NCBI GenBank assembly: GCA_003956705.1 | Contig: QZCP01000181.1 | Location: 1 to 64,000, forward strand | Direction of reading: 5' to 3' | Source: Brevipalpus yothersi | Taxonomy: Eukaryota; Arthropoda; Arachnida; Trombidiformes; Tenuipalpidae | Length of the DNA stretch: 64,000 nt | Shown here: piece after piece, positions 10,685 through 23,168 of the stretch | How the letters are laid out: every line of letters begins with the position of its first letter | Numbering within the stretch: the first letter of the stretch is position 1 | Program-made: the position numbers and the translations under genes | Notes under the pieces: model-generated | Told to the model about the DNA's origin: nothing | The model's input: only the letters and a program-made list of their open reading frames with translations | Databases searched by the model: none

Positions 10685-12641
10685 ATGTCCTTCCCTGATC
10701 ATGTTTATGCATCGAGGATCAAACCCTCTCAAGACCATGCTTATGCTTGCAAGCGGATCAAATTAGATGATATAAAGACTGCTGTTGACTATAAACAATG
10801 GAAAGTTAGTGAAGAAGATGTCGGTATAACAGAATTTCTCCACAATCATAACGGTTTTACCGGTACCATTAAGCATAGATGTCATGATTTCATTGTTCAT
10901 GAAGTTCTCAATGGTGAAGTAATCCGATTGACTGATCTAAATTCACCAGCACAATTCAAGGAACCCGAAAAAGAACCAGAAGAGAAGAGCTCTCACATTA
11001 CAACAGAGCTTCATGACCAACTTACACAGCTCTCTCTTCGAAGAAATGCTCCAGTTGAAGATCAAGCTTCAGGAAGTGATCATCTGGAAATAAACGCTGA
11101 TACACTGTCCAAAGAGGAGAGAAAATCTGTTCATGCATATGTTCGAGAAAATTTTAAGAATCTTGAAACAAATTACGAAGATCGAAATGGCCGTAAAGTG
11201 ATACTGGTTGCCAGGAAAGGCCATTCAAGTCGTAAAAATTTTCAACCATGGCCATCACATCTAGCTGACAATGTACACTTTACTCTTTATCATGTGTTTC
11301 AAGGGACTTTCGAAGCTATCGATAGGGTTGCTAAATTTTGTGGAAGACCAACAAAGTGTTTCAGTTATGCAGGTACCAAAGACAAGAGAAGCATATCCAC
11401 ACAAAGGGTCTCGGTGTATCGCCAAAACGTCGATAATCTCATAAAACTGAACAATTTTCTAGGCAACCATAGGAATCCTATTCTGGTAGGAAATATAACT
11501 TTTGAGAAGGAAGCTCTCAGCTTAGGATGTGCTGATGGAAACAGATTTGATATCGTGATTCGAAACGTTATTTGCGATCGGGACGAAGATATAATTTTGG
11601 GAGTAGAGAACATCAAAGAAAAAGGTTTCATCAATTATTTTGGGACTCAAAGGTTTGGTATGAACAATTCACCTACTCATAGGATTGGAGTTGCAGTTCT
11701 TAAGCGTGACTGGCTTAAGGTAGTAGATCTCATCTTATCCGAACGAGACATAGACTTTGTTTGTCCACGTTCCAAAAAGTCTTACAACGAATGTATGAGA
11801 ATGTGGAAAGAAACACGTGATCCTGATCTTGTGTTGAAAAATTTCAGTTTCAAAGATCGTTTAGAGGGAAAATTACTCAAATCTCTCTCATCTTCACCCA
11901 ATAAGAACAATTATTTTCAAGGATTTCAAAGCATACCTCGAAACCAGCGCTTGATATATCTGCATGCATATCAAAGTTTCCTGTGGAATAAACTAGCATC
12001 TTTTCGAATAAGAGAATTCGGACTCTCGGTGGTCCCAGGAGATCTTGTTATTCCTAGATCTACTGAATTGTCTGATGATCTATCTATCAAGCATCCTGAG
12101 CCATCAATTGTGTCCTCGCAACAAGTGGATGACTTTACTATTTTTGATATCGTCCTTCCTATTTTGGGATCAAGCTCAATTTTACGGGACAATAATGTGA
12201 AGGATAAATTAATGGAAATGTTGCAAGAGGATGGTTTCGATTTATCGTCTTTTGAAACTGAATGGAAAGAAATGAGTTTATATGGCAGCTATAGGTATCT
12301 TCTCTGCAAGCCTCTAGATGTTGAAGTGTGAGTATTATTCAGATGAACGAAACAATGAATGAATGACTGATACATACATTTATTCATACCTTGAATGTCT
12401 ATATTTTGTAACCTATCTGTATTCATTTTTTCCTTTTTTCTTTTGCGACAGTGAAATCGCTTCATATGATGATGATGAAGACCAATTGTTTCTGACTGAC
12501 TTGGATATTCTTAGAGGAAACGAACTACCTCTCACCGGTGGATCAAAAAAAGCAGCTAAATTATCATTCACTCTTCCCTCCTCCACTTACGCCACGGTTT
12601 TGTTGCGCGAATTGTTCAGAAAAAGCCTTCACACGGCCTGA
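10685..12641 (+). CDS. PUS7: Pseudouridylate synthase 7 (TruD family; 2 exons)
   Basis: Exons 10685-12327 and 12452-12641 join to 610 residues. The start MSFPDHVYASRI was chosen because the frame upstream lacks an ATG. TruD landmarks in order: FTGTIKHRCHDFIVHEV near the N terminus, the catalytic box SYAGTKDKRSISTQRV with catalytic Asp at about residue 233, FINYFGTQRFG, RLIYLHAYQSFLWNKL, and the C-terminal FTLPSSTYATVLLREL in exon 2. Known role: isomerises uridine to pseudouridine in tRNAs, mRNAs and other RNAs, in the nucleus and cytoplasm, without guide RNA. The N-terminal insertion is acidic (EPEKEPEEKS). An AATAAA at 12887-12892 could end the transcript. Confidence 0.95.
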
Positions 12642-13091
12642 GAAGCCATGATTTGATTTTGATCATTCGTCATGTTCAGTTCCTGTTGAGATCTATTGAG
12701 ATCTGTTTAGCTCTTCATGAGCAGCACTGTTAAAAATGCATTATATTTTTCGATCTTGTTTCTCATTTGTTCCACTTGAAGCTTTCCAACATCCAGTAGA
12801 GTTTTCATCAAACTGGAAGGCTTCTTTTGTGAGAACCTTCAAACTTACTCTCGACTGAGTTTTTGCACCAAAAAAATTGTTTTGCAATAAACAATCTCTA
12901 TGAAATTATCTTCACAATTTCTTAGAATAATGACAAAGAAAGTTTTACTCGAAATTTCAAGTTCGTCAATACACGTCTCCACATTCTTGATACTTATACT
13001 GATGTATCCACTGAATGGAGTAATCAAGAACAATTTATGTGAACAACAACAAGTAGTTAAAGAAAATTTGAAGGGAAAAGCTTCTGATAGC
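12642..13091. other. Convergent intergenic region PUS7 - P450-1
   Basis: No gene recognised. AATAAA at 12887-12892 on the + strand is a plausible PUS7 poly(A) signal. The 105-residue + frame at 12900-13217 runs into the antisense of the P450 3' end and is rejected. Confidence 0.5.
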
Positions 13092-14785
13092 TCACTTTTC
13101 TCGAGGCTCAATACCTATTTCCAAGCCTTCGTGTTTAAGGGCAAAGACACCTGGAGCATATTGGATTTTATCAGGGGTTTTATCGCATTTGGTCAGAACA
13201 AATTTTTTGAGAACTGAAGCAATAGCATATTTTGTATGCATCAATGCAAATCGCATTCCAACACAGACTCTTGGCCCAGCTCCGAACGGAAGCCAAGTGA
13301 ATGGTATTAGATGTTCAGCATTTTCTGGTAAAAAACGGTCAGGCAAAAATTTCTCTGGATCAGGATAAAATTTTGGATCATGATGTATGGCGTAAACAGG
13401 CACCATTATGCCTGTTCCAGCATCGATTGTCTGTGTATCAGTGATCTGGTAGCGATTCCGAGATCTTCGAGATAGAATCAATGCTGGAGGATCTATTCGC
13501 AAGCATTCTTTCACCACAGCATCCAGATAAGGTAGATTGTTGAGAACGTTGTAATCATCGATATTATTTTCCGAAATCTCCTCGTACAATCGATCTTGAA
13601 CGTCAGGATTGACTGCCAATCGATATGATAACCACACGAGAAGATTGCTTGTGACTTCAGTTCCAGCGAGTAGAAAAATGACACAAGAAGCAACGATTTC
13701 AAGTTTGCTCAATTTTTTGGAGGAGGAATTTATTTGGCCAAGTTCTTGATTAACCTCCTCCACCAAAGAATCTAGGTCCAATTCATTTTCGAGCATGTTG
13801 TGAAGAAAATCTTGTGCTTCATTGTGAACATCTTCCTTTCGATTTTTGATTATCTGATCAATCAAAGCTTCGAAAAAATCGAGATGTGTTTGTCTCAAGA
13901 AAGTTATCTTGAACAATCGAGCAAGACTTTTGGGACATGTTAGGACCAACACTGTTCTTATGAAAGGGAGTGAAAAAGCTTCCTGAAAATTTTTCAACAA
14001 ATTAGATTTACTTTCACCAGAGGCAACAATATCGGTTGCGAAGAAACTTTTGGCGATAATATTGAGACTTCCTTCTGTCCAGAAACACTTGGGATCAAAT
14101 TTTTTCGACTCTCTGGAAACATCATCAAATCTCTGATTGATTTTTTCAGCCGACATCTTAACCATTTTGAACATAATTTTAAGCTTTCCAGAGGTAAAAG
14201 ATCGTGTCATGGCACTGCGTACTCGTTTCCAATCATCTCCATCAAGTATTGTGATAAACTTTTGTTCAATCTGACTGGTAGAATTTTTGACGTTCAAAGT
14301 TTCCGGAAAATCTTGGAAATCTTTGACGAAAATATTTTTGATCATCTTTGGATCTGCAACAAAAAGTACAGGCTCGAATCCTTGATAGCCTCTTTGAGAT
14401 GAATATTGTGTTAGCAAATTATATCAATTAAATCAATTGAATTAATTAATTAATCAAGAAAATCGATTGACAATCTTACCCCCATATTGGTGCGTATTTG
14501 GCATAAGTATTTTTTTGAAGTATACATAATGGCTTCGTCACTTGATTGTAGCCATCATCAAATGGAAACAGAGATGTTGGTCCATCGAAACCTCTCACTT
14601 TCCAATAGAACGTTCTCCTGATGAGCAATCTTCTCCGAAAAATAAGAATATTTGGCCATTATTAGTGGCAAACATAGGAATGAATTGAAATATTCTTACA
14701 TCAAAATCGAAGCAATGATAACGCTAGCCCATTGGGCTAGTGAAAAATAAAGTGGAAAGACACTAAGAATTTCAATGAAGGCCAT
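13092..14785 (-). CDS. Cytochrome P450 (CYP3-clan type), copy 1 (3 exons)
   Basis: Exons 14700-14785, 14480-14629 and 13092-14391 join to 511 residues. Exon 1 encodes a hydrophobic N-terminal membrane anchor (MAFIEILSVFPLYFSLAQWA). Exon 2 ends APIWG and exon 3 opens GYQGFEPVLFVADP. P450 landmarks: WKRVRSAMTRSFTSGKLK, I-helix AGTEVTS, KECLR as the ExxR motif, the PDRFLPEN region, and FGAGPRVCVGMRFA with the heme-ligand Cys at about residue 455. This suits a microsomal monooxygenase of the CYP3 clan, often involved in detoxification in mites; the substrate is unknown. A close paralogue with the same intron positions lies at 31603-33309. About 250-450 bp of 5' flank is also shared between the two copies. 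Confidence 0.93.
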
Positions 14786-17700
14786 ATCTAGTTCCTTCGA
14801 ACTTCAATAGGAGACAATATTTCGATTTATGGGAAAATTTTCGAATATTCTGTAAACCACAAGATGAAATGTGTTACTGAATCTGGGACCAAAAACACCT
14901 TTGACTGAAAAAAATTTTCACTGAGACGTAGAATTGAAAACAAAAAACTCGATAAGCGAGTTCCTAAGTTCATTAGATAATCATTGCCCAACAACAACAA
15001 CTCTGTGGATAATTTTTTTTACGTATCTATAATTTGTTACCACAAAAGTCTCGTGAGTTGAATCCCATCGAGATACATAACCTTGATGGGGCATCTGATC
15101 TCTTCGTGAATTGTATGAATAGTATGATGAGAAAAAGAATTCATTTCATACCCAATAATTATTACTTAATTTGGCTAGAAAAAAAACACCTCATGCAAAT
15201 TCATACTCTCCATTCAGAAGAATGCCCATATCAATCAGATTCCAGAGTTTTAAATGAATTGCTTCTCTTTTTCTCTCTTTTTTTCTTTTGTACCGTTAAA
15301 TTGGATCGTATCATCATGAAATGTGTATAAACATTACAAACTTTCGTAGGAGGTGTATTAACCTGTAAGAGTGGTGGGAAGAGAGAGAGAGAGAGGAACA
15401 CTATGATCTCATCTCAAGTGATTTTTCCCAGGTAACCATGGATCTAGATCAGATTTTTTTTCCGGATTTTTTCTTTTCACTTGAGAGGTGAAAATAATCG
15501 TTGGATGGAGAGATGAGTAGGAGGAAGAAAAAGAAGAAGAAGAGAAGTTCAATCAAAGCTAGACAACCAGATAAGTTGATGAGGAGGCGAAAAAGAAAAA
15601 CTTCCTCTCTCTTTCTCACACATCCACTCAATTCGATTGCTCCATCTTCTCCATCATCATCTTCCTGGATCTTTCCCACCCAATCTCATTGCTCCATTGG
15701 CTTGAGATGCTCTTTTGAAAGTTTTCTCTCTCTTCTTTTCAGCTTCCTTCTTGATTCACGGCCAACTGAGTTACTGTTCAAGTCACTCTCTTACAACACT
15801 CATATATACACTTCTATTTTAATCAATTTTTTTCATTCACTCTCTCTATTCTAACTTTTTCATCATCAGTTTTCACTCCATCTTCTTTCTCATCAACTTG
15901 AGTTCCATCTCATCTCATCTCATTTCTTCTCTTCATTATCGTTTCAACTTTTTTTCATCAGCGACAGAAAGCAAACTACACAACGACATTTGAATAACTT
16001 TTTTCCAAGTAAAAATGTTCTCTCTCTCTCTTTTATTTAGCTTAACAAACTTAATACACATGCCAATCACCACTCATTTCGAGCAATGAGACAGCAACAA
16101 ACACACACTTCACCGTCCACATATAATGTACTGTCATACATCCGAGTCCAACTACCCTTAGTATATATTCTGTTGACCATCTCCATTTTCATTCATGATC
16201 ATGATCATGATAATCACAACCAATTGAACATCGGATCGATCATCGGTATCATCAATTGGTCGGGTCTTTCTTTCTCTCTCGCTTCACGAAAAAATTTTCA
16301 AAAATTTAGTTGACCTTCCTCACACATATGAACACGTGAAAATTAATTTAACTGTGGCAACGGTTATTATTATTATTATTATCACTCTCACTAGGACCTT
16401 GTGATTTTCAATTTTTGCACAATGATATTTACTCATCAACAACAGCCACTTTGCTTTGTCGCCACCATCATCATCATCATGATTTAGATATTGGTTCACT
16501 TGATTGTTGAGCTTTTTCAAACCTCACATACACACATGTTTACAGCTACCTGTCGAGCAATGTTTTGTGTATCATGTTGAAATTATTAACCACCATCAAC
16601 AACACACTTTCAATCTGAATACAATTTTATAATTTTTTTTTCTCTCTCTCTTCACTTTCCATGCTATTGAGTGAACTTGTTTTACCTGATCAAATGTGCT
16701 TGATTGAGATTGTGTTTATTTGAGTGTGTTTTAAATGTGAAGTGTGTGTAAGTATACACATACAGCATACTGAACTTTCATCTTGATGTGTGTGTGTTTG
16801 TGTCTATCTGATGAATTTTTTCTCATGAAATGAAATGAATACATAGGAAAAAAATGATAACATTACTCTTGTGATATGATAACTTGAGAGAATGAACGAA
16901 TAATATTATTATCATCATAAAATTACCGCCTAAAGAAGCCATCCATATTATAGTTGTGCTCATCAGTTTTTTCTCTCTCTTTCTACATCATCAAAATCAA
17001 GTGTCTCAATTATCTATACACACAATTTGATCACATTTGCTTCCTCTCTGTCTTTGTATCTCATATCTATCAACTGCCGTTGTTCAAATTTCCAAAGTAT
17101 GTATAATTAATTATCATCTCTTTTCATCACCCATTTCCAGCCACCCTTTTTCCATCTCTCTCTATTCGCCTTCATCTGATGAATCCGTTTCTCTTTTCCC
17201 ACTGTTTAAATACGTGTATCAACTTTTGATATCCTCCTTTTCCTTTCTCTCTATCTCTCTCTTCCTCTCTCTTCCTCTCTTTCTTGAAAAACCGTTGGCT
17301 GATTGAAATTGAGCCATAATTTTAAGTCAAAAGCAATCGTGTACCAGAAATCAACAGTACAAGTCAGTAGTAGTGGAAGTAGTAGAAGTTGATGTTGTTG
17401 TTGTTGTTGCTTTTGCTTTTGCCGTAAAAATTGTTGGAGCTTAAAGAGTGTCAAGAAAAGGAGGAGAGAAAGAGAAAGAAAGAGAAAGAGAACAAGAGCA
17501 AGTCGTTATGAATTTTCCAGCAAAAAAAAACGTAAAAGATAATGATCAACAGTTTGAATGAAAAGTGTGTATGTTGCAGACTGGTGCATTTGATGTATGT
17601 ATGTGTGTATGTGTAGCTTACTGCTGGTTGATCTGATTTTTCTGGTTTTCATTTCGTTGGTGGACTGATGAAATAGGCCGTTTACACTTTTTTTTTATTC

Positions 17701-18043
17701 GCTTGTTGCTGGTGTTGTTGATGTTGTTTATAACTGTTCATTTCTGTAAACTTTATCAATAATTCGGCTGACGGAAAGAGAGAAGGTTCTTCGTATTTCC
17801 TCTCCTATACTCTATCTTGGATATTAATCATCATCTACTCTCTTTTTTATTAGTCCCTTATACAAGTTATTGATGATGATGATGTTGATGATGAAATACA
17901 TTTGGAATAACTGAATCGATTGAATCGAATCTGTATACTTATTTTGCTCTCTCTTTTTTCTCTCTCTATTTCACCTTGCTCAACAGTATTAATCACCATC
18001 ATCGACAACAAACCACAACAACACAAATATATATATTCCCAGA
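14786..18043. other. Divergent intergenic region P450-1 - PI3K
   Basis: About 3.3 kb. Bases 15030-15250 resemble the 5' flank of P450 copy 2 (33550-33730). The rest is rich in CT-, TCA- and TTG-type simple sequence and probably includes the long 5' UTR of the PI3K gene. The open frames here are Ser/Leu/His low-complexity readings and are not called as genes. Confidence 0.5.
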
Positions 18044-21000
18044 ATGTTCTCATCATCATCAACTTATCCTGATATAATCAATCTAATTGATCTCGGCCCA
18101 AGTCTCACAAGTTCCAATTCTCAAACGGATGATGTTCTACATCTATTTGATCCCTTGATGTTGGATGAAAAAAAGTGTGATGATGGTCATACTAAATCTA
18201 GTAACAATAAATCATCAAACAACTCAACCACAATCTCTCTACCCAGGCCTCAATCAAATAAATCTATCGTAATTTCTCTTGATAACAATCGGACAAGAAG
18301 AAATCGAGGAATCACAGCAAGTTCAACCACCGATACAATTGATCGCCGTAAATTACACACCTCAATCTCTGTAAATCAATCAGAAGTGGTCAAAACATCT
18401 AGTGTGAATACATTTTCAAGACATCTCTCAATCTCAGCCAACTCTAATCAACCTCATGCAAGCAAAGATGTTGAGCCTTGTTCATCTACTTTGTCATTTG
18501 ATCCGATCAAACTTACTTCTACATCCTCTTCACCAACCAATACACCAACAGCAGCAAGTTCAGTGCCTTGTCAGCCTGTTTCAAGCTCTCCATCATCCAC
18601 ATCTCCCCCGCCATTTCCAACCTTCTCATGTTCCTCAACAATTTCCAACACCACTAATTCCGCTATTGCCTTTCCATCATCCACTCTATCTCATTGCAGC
18701 TTCCGAGTAGCGTCTAGAGCTCATCGTTCCCGCCCTGAGCTGTTTATATTCGCCGGAAAGTTGCAAGAGAAGAGGAGTCAATTCAAGTATTCCGATAAAA
18801 ACACCAATCCAGGCTTTGTTATCAGTTCAAGGTTGGATTTTCATCCTCAAGAGTCTCATAGTATAAAATTGAAAATATTTACATCCTTCTCAGAAGAACC
18901 GATTATACTGGCTTCCAATATAAATGCTAGTGTTGAACATATCATTTTTCAGGTTGTCTGCTCGGTTTTAGAAGACACCAGTAATGTTGATTTTCACGAT
19001 TATTCACTGAAAGTAGATTGTCTTAACGAGTATTTGGTACCAGGATCTCTTTTGAGAGAATATGCCTTCATTCATCATTGTCAAATGTTTGATCGAGATG
19101 TTCGATTGATACTGGTGAACACTGTAAATGATAGCGATTTCAATCTTTACCTTCGAACTGCTGAAGATGATGCAAATATTATCAACCATTCACCAGATGA
19201 TCTATTGCCTACATCCCATTTGAATAAGTTCAGTGGTGTCAATAAGGATGCTGTTAACATGCTTTTAGAAACTCTTGATAGCGAAATTGAGAAATTTATT
19301 CTTTCTGTAAATAATGAAAGCTCTACTCGATGTTTGAGTAGTGTTATTCAAGCTACGAAAGCGTTAATTTCACTTCTTGGTAACTGTGATACCCTTCAAT
19401 TAACTCAAGCCATTGAGAATTTATCTCAAAAATCTCTAGTCTACGATGAATACCAGAAGAAAGGTTTGGAAAAACTGAACAAACAGCAACTGGACTCGAT
19501 TCATGGTAATCTTTTTAATCACGCACTCACTAAATTGAAGCAATCCATCCAAGAAGTTATTTGTCTATATTGTGAAGCTTTTCCAGTTGACTTTGACTGT
19601 TCCAAGAAGCTGGATGAGGTCAAAGATGATTCCAAAAATCAAATACCATCAACTACAAGTACACTTGTATCACCATCCGTATCATCATCGTCCGCATTCA
19701 CGGAACCTGTCAGAACAGTACACGAAAAGCGTAATAAAACCAATCCAAGCGAACCTCCTAAATTATTTAGCTCATTATCAGACACATTGTTGGTGTACAT
19801 TGGCACCGTGAATAGTCTTTCATTTGACTGGCAGATGAAATATCGAGAATTTTTCATTTCCTGTGAGATACGTTTCGGTGAAACTCTAATTGCTCAGTCA
19901 CGAACAGGACGAGTGCCTGTGTCTAAAGGATTATTTCATCGTATTTTATTCAACGATCTGCTTCACTTCGAATCACTCTCTCTATCCTCTCTGCCAAGAG
20001 AAGCGAAGCTATTTGTTAATTTGATCGGAATCGAATTTCCCAATCTAAATGGTAACAATGGAGATCAAGTCACAAACGGTCGTGAAACATCAAAATTGGT
20101 CGCTCTCACCGTTCTCAAACTGTTTGATTACCAAGAGAAACTAATTCAAGGCTCCGTATTGTTAGGCATGTGGAGTGGTGATATTGTAAACAGTGTGGAG
20201 AAGGCTTGCTTTGTCACCCCTTGTACCGAGAAAGGCTGTCCGCTTGTTGTAATCAATTTACCTGACCATGGATATGATATAACTTTCCCAGAAATCAACT
20301 GTGGATCTGACAACACATCAGAATCGGCACTCTCCACCTCACCTTCTGCGCTCAACTATCTTTCTCGACCTGATATGCATCCAGCACGTCTAGATTCCGC
20401 CACGATCAAGAGTATTCACTTGATACTTAACAGTGAGCCAGTTCAAAAAATGTCCAAGACTGACACTCGAATGCTTTGGGATCTGAGAAATTATTTGCAC
20501 CAAGTATCATATGCTTTGCCCAAAGTATTAAAATGTGCACCTTCCTGGAAGTGGTCTTCTTTGGAAGATATTTATGCAACCCTCAACTCATGGCGTCCTT
20601 TGCCTGCTGTTGATGCAATGCAATTACTTTCAGCTCCATTTCCTGATAAAGTGGTACGATCAACCGCAGTCCAATGGATTTCCAGAGCCTCAGATGATGA
20701 CATATGTGACTATCTTCCACAACTTATTCAAGCCTTGAGGTTTGAACCCTATTTGGATTCACCTCTCATCTGGTTCCTTCTCGAGAAAGCTTATTCCAAC
20801 GTTCGAATAGCTCACAATTTATACTGGCTCTTGAAGCAAAACCTAGACCCAATCTTTTCATACCGCTCTCGGATATATCTAAACGCTCTACTTTTGACTT
20901 GTGGTTCTTCACTCAAGCGAATGTTCGAAAATCAAGAATCTCTCCAAATCAAATTATCAACAGTTTCTGAGCGATTGAAAAATGCGAAAGATTCACACCG

Positions 21001-22120
21001 TTTATCAACACTCCTCCGTGATCTAGTGTCTGTCAATGAATTCATAAAATCTCATCCAGTTGCCTTACCTCTCAGTCCGAGCATGCAAATTGTTGGAATA
21101 GACATCGAGTCATGTTCTTATTATAATTCCAACACTTTGCCCTTAAAATTGGTTTTCAAGAGTCATCCAAAAGATACTGCGTCATCCTCCCAAATCGAAG
21201 CGATCTATAAAGTTGGTGATGATCTTCGCCAAGATGCTTTCACCATGCAAATGATCAGAATTATGAACAAACTTTGGTTACAAGAGGGGCTTGATCTTCG
21301 TATAGTGGTCTATGATTGTATGGCGACTGATCATCGTAAAGGATTTGTGGAGATGGTGAAAAATGCTGAAACTTTACGCAAAATTCAGAATGAGTATGGT
21401 ATTACAGGCACTTTTCGAGATAGCTGCATTTCTGAATGGCTCCAGAAACATAATCCTCTTGAACTGGACTATCGGAAAGCTGTTGAAAATTTCACTCTCT
21501 CCCTTGCTGGATACCTTGTGGTCACCTACGTTTTAGGAATAGGTGATCGCCACAATGACAATATCATGATAACTACTTCTGGTCATTTATTTCATATCGA
21601 TTTCGGTAAATATCTTGGCGATGCCCAGATGTTGGGCTCAATCAAACGTGATCGAACTCCGTTCATCCTTACAAGTGACATGGCATATGTGATAAATGGT
21701 GGAGATAAGCCATCTGAACAATTTCAAAACTTTGTTGTTCTATGCTGTGATGCATTCAATACAATTCGAAGACACACAAATCTATTTTTGAATCTATTCT
21801 CACTGATGGTCTCATCCGATGTGCCTGGTTTGTCCCTGGATGCCGTGAAGTACATCCATTCAACTCTTCTGCCTAGTTTAACTGAAGCAGAAGCTACCAT
21901 TGCCTTCAACAAAATGATCGAAGAAACTCTCAGCTCTGTTTCCACTAAATTCAATTTTTTTCTGCACAATCTTGCCCAGCTACGTTTTACTGGTGATTCT
22001 CGTCGAAAAAGAAATAAGCGCAAGGCTAGCAAGAAAGCTTTACAAAGATCCAAAAGTGATGATTTTCTACTTGATTATATGGATTTATTAGTCCAAAAGC
22101 CAAAAGAATCACAACAGTAG
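18044..22120 (+). CDS. Class II phosphatidylinositol 3-kinase catalytic subunit lacking the PX-C2 tail (intronless)
   Basis: A single 1358-residue exon. Order of parts: a Ser/Thr-rich low-complexity N terminus with NLIDLGP (clathrin-box-like) near residue 9, a Ras-binding-like domain (about 270-360), a PI3K C2 domain (about 580-720), a helical PIK domain (about 810-940, LQLL.PDKVVRSTAVQWI style) and a kinase domain from about 1016. Kinase landmarks: KVGDDLRQDAF, catalytic GIGDRHNDNIM (D1168, H1170) and HIDFGKYLG (D1186). Known role: class II enzymes make PI3P and PI(3,4)P2 on endosomes and in endocytosis. After FFLHNLAQLRFTGDS, where orthologues continue into PX and C2 domains, the frame turns into a basic tail (RRKRNKRKASKK) and stops. 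No PX-like exon is visible in the next kilobase. Confidence 0.93.
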   Translation: MFSSSSTYPDIINLIDLGPSLTSSNSQTDDVLHLFDPLMLDEKKCDDGHTKSSNNKSSNNSTTISLPRPQSNKSIVISLDNNRTRRNRGITASSTTDTIDRRKLHTSISVNQSEVVKTSSVNTFSRHLSISANSNQPHASKDVEPCSSTLSFDPIKLTSTSSSPTNTPTAASSVPCQPVSSSPSSTSPPPFPTFSCSSTISNTTNSAIAFPSSTLSHCSFRVASRAHRSRPELFIFAGKLQEKRSQFKYSDKNTNPGFVISSRLDFHPQESHSIKLKIFTSFSEEPIILASNINASVEHIIFQVVCSVLEDTSNVDFHDYSLKVDCLNEYLVPGSLLREYAFIHHCQMFDRDVRLILVNTVNDSDFNLYLRTAEDDANIINHSPDDLLPTSHLNKFSGVNKDAVNMLLETLDSEIEKFILSVNNESSTRCLSSVIQATKALISLLGNCDTLQLTQAIENLSQKSLVYDEYQKKGLEKLNKQQLDSIHGNLFNHALTKLKQSIQEVICLYCEAFPVDFDCSKKLDEVKDDSKNQIPSTTSTLVSPSVSSSSAFTEPVRTVHEKRNKTNPSEPPKLFSSLSDTLLVYIGTVNSLSFDWQMKYREFFISCEIRFGETLIAQSRTGRVPVSKGLFHRILFNDLLHFESLSLSSLPREAKLFVNLIGIEFPNLNGNNGDQVTNGRETSKLVALTVLKLFDYQEKLIQGSVLLGMWSGDIVNSVEKACFVTPCTEKGCPLVVINLPDHGYDITFPEINCGSDNTSESALSTSPSALNYLSRPDMHPARLDSATIKSIHLILNSEPVQKMSKTDTRMLWDLRNYLHQVSYALPKVLKCAPSWKWSSLEDIYATLNSWRPLPAVDAMQLLSAPFPDKVVRSTAVQWISRASDDDICDYLPQLIQALRFEPYLDSPLIWFLLEKAYSNVRIAHNLYWLLKQNLDPIFSYRSRIYLNALLLTCGSSLKRMFENQESLQIKLSTVSERLKNAKDSHRLSTLLRDLVSVNEFIKSHPVALPLSPSMQIVGIDIESCSYYNSNTLPLKLVFKSHPKDTASSSQIEAIYKVGDDLRQDAFTMQMIRIMNKLWLQEGLDLRIVVYDCMATDHRKGFVEMVKNAETLRKIQNEYGITGTFRDSCISEWLQKHNPLELDYRKAVENFTLSLAGYLVVTYVLGIGDRHNDNIMITTSGHLFHIDFGKYLGDAQMLGSIKRDRTPFILTSDMAYVINGGDKPSEQFQNFVVLCCDAFNTIRRHTNLFLNLFSLMVSSDVPGLSLDAVKYIHSTLLPSLTEAEATIAFNKMIEETLSSVSTKFNFFLHNLAQLRFTGDSRRKRNKRKASKKALQRSKSDDFLLDYMDLLVQKPKESQQ

Positions 22121-23168
22121 AATTGAAAAGTCTTAATTTTCTATCGTTTAATTTTTAACATCTAATTATACTATCTAGATCGAAAAAATCATTGATCAGC
22201 GATCAATTTGAGCCTTCAAAGTTTCATCAAGTCACAAACTCGTAGTGGAAGTTTCTCACTAAGAGTGATCATTCATAAAAGTATCTGATAAAAAGTCAGG
22301 GCAAAATATCTATTCTGTAAATTTTTAATCATCTGATCAAGAAATATAAATACGCTCCTTTTTTTATATTACAACCATCTCATGGCCTAATCTTAATTGT
22401 CTTTCAATCTATTAATCCTCTTTGGTAACAGAACTAAGACAAAGATTAAGAAACAAGTTTATAATGCTTGGATCAGTCAAGCTAAAGTTTTTTCCAACAT
22501 CCGTTTCGAATAGCAAAAAATTTGTGTGAATCCAGGTCACCAACCGGAAGAGATATATGAAAGATGTTAAACCCTATCAATTATGTGTATTGACTACCAA
22601 TTTCTATCAGTGTGGATTTTAACTGTCTGTCTCGATCTTTCTCAACCTCTTACTTAATTCTATATTGCGTAATGAGATATTTATTAATTATTCAATCGTC
22701 AGATATTCTTGGACAATACGGGTGTCGAATAGAACTGATTAATATTCAACTTCTATTCTGATTGACCAATTATTCGGGAAGGGCAAGCAAGCGTAACATT
22801 TTACTCTCGATGATTCCAATATGAAATCGAATGATGTCAGTAAAGCACGATCATTGATCAAGAATTGAAGTAGCGTTGAATTGTGAAAACGGAATCAAAT
22901 GAAATGGGATGCACATTATTCGTACAGCCTTACTTTCGGTCTAATACTCAACTGGACTCCAATATTCACATTCGATGAATGTTAATCATCTATCCTGCTG
23001 ATAGTATGCTGTCTGATTTTGATAAGAACTTAACTAAACCCTTTATTTATGATAAAAATGAATTTCAAATGTTATCTATGCTTTGATTTATTCACCAGTG
23101 GTCAAGAGGATTTTTTCAACAATGTAAAATACAAAATAATTGTCCATGGATAACTCTCAAATGTCAAA
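22121..23168. other. Intergenic region PI3K - secreted Q/S-rich gene
   Basis: No exon, RNA or repeat recognised. It was searched specifically for a PX-domain exon of the PI3K gene and none was seen. Confidence 0.5.

Noticed and set aside
12900..13217. 105-codon + frame at the 3' end of P450 copy 1
   Set aside because: Half of it is antisense to conserved P450 codons and it has no recognisable features.
14360..14380. tRNA-like GGCTCGAATCC (B-box resemblance)
   Set aside because: Lies inside a P450 coding exon and has no A box, arms or acceptor stem.
18456..18710. His/Pro-rich alternative frame in the PI3K N terminus
   Set aside because: Shifted reading of TCA/CCA-rich codons; nothing supports expression.
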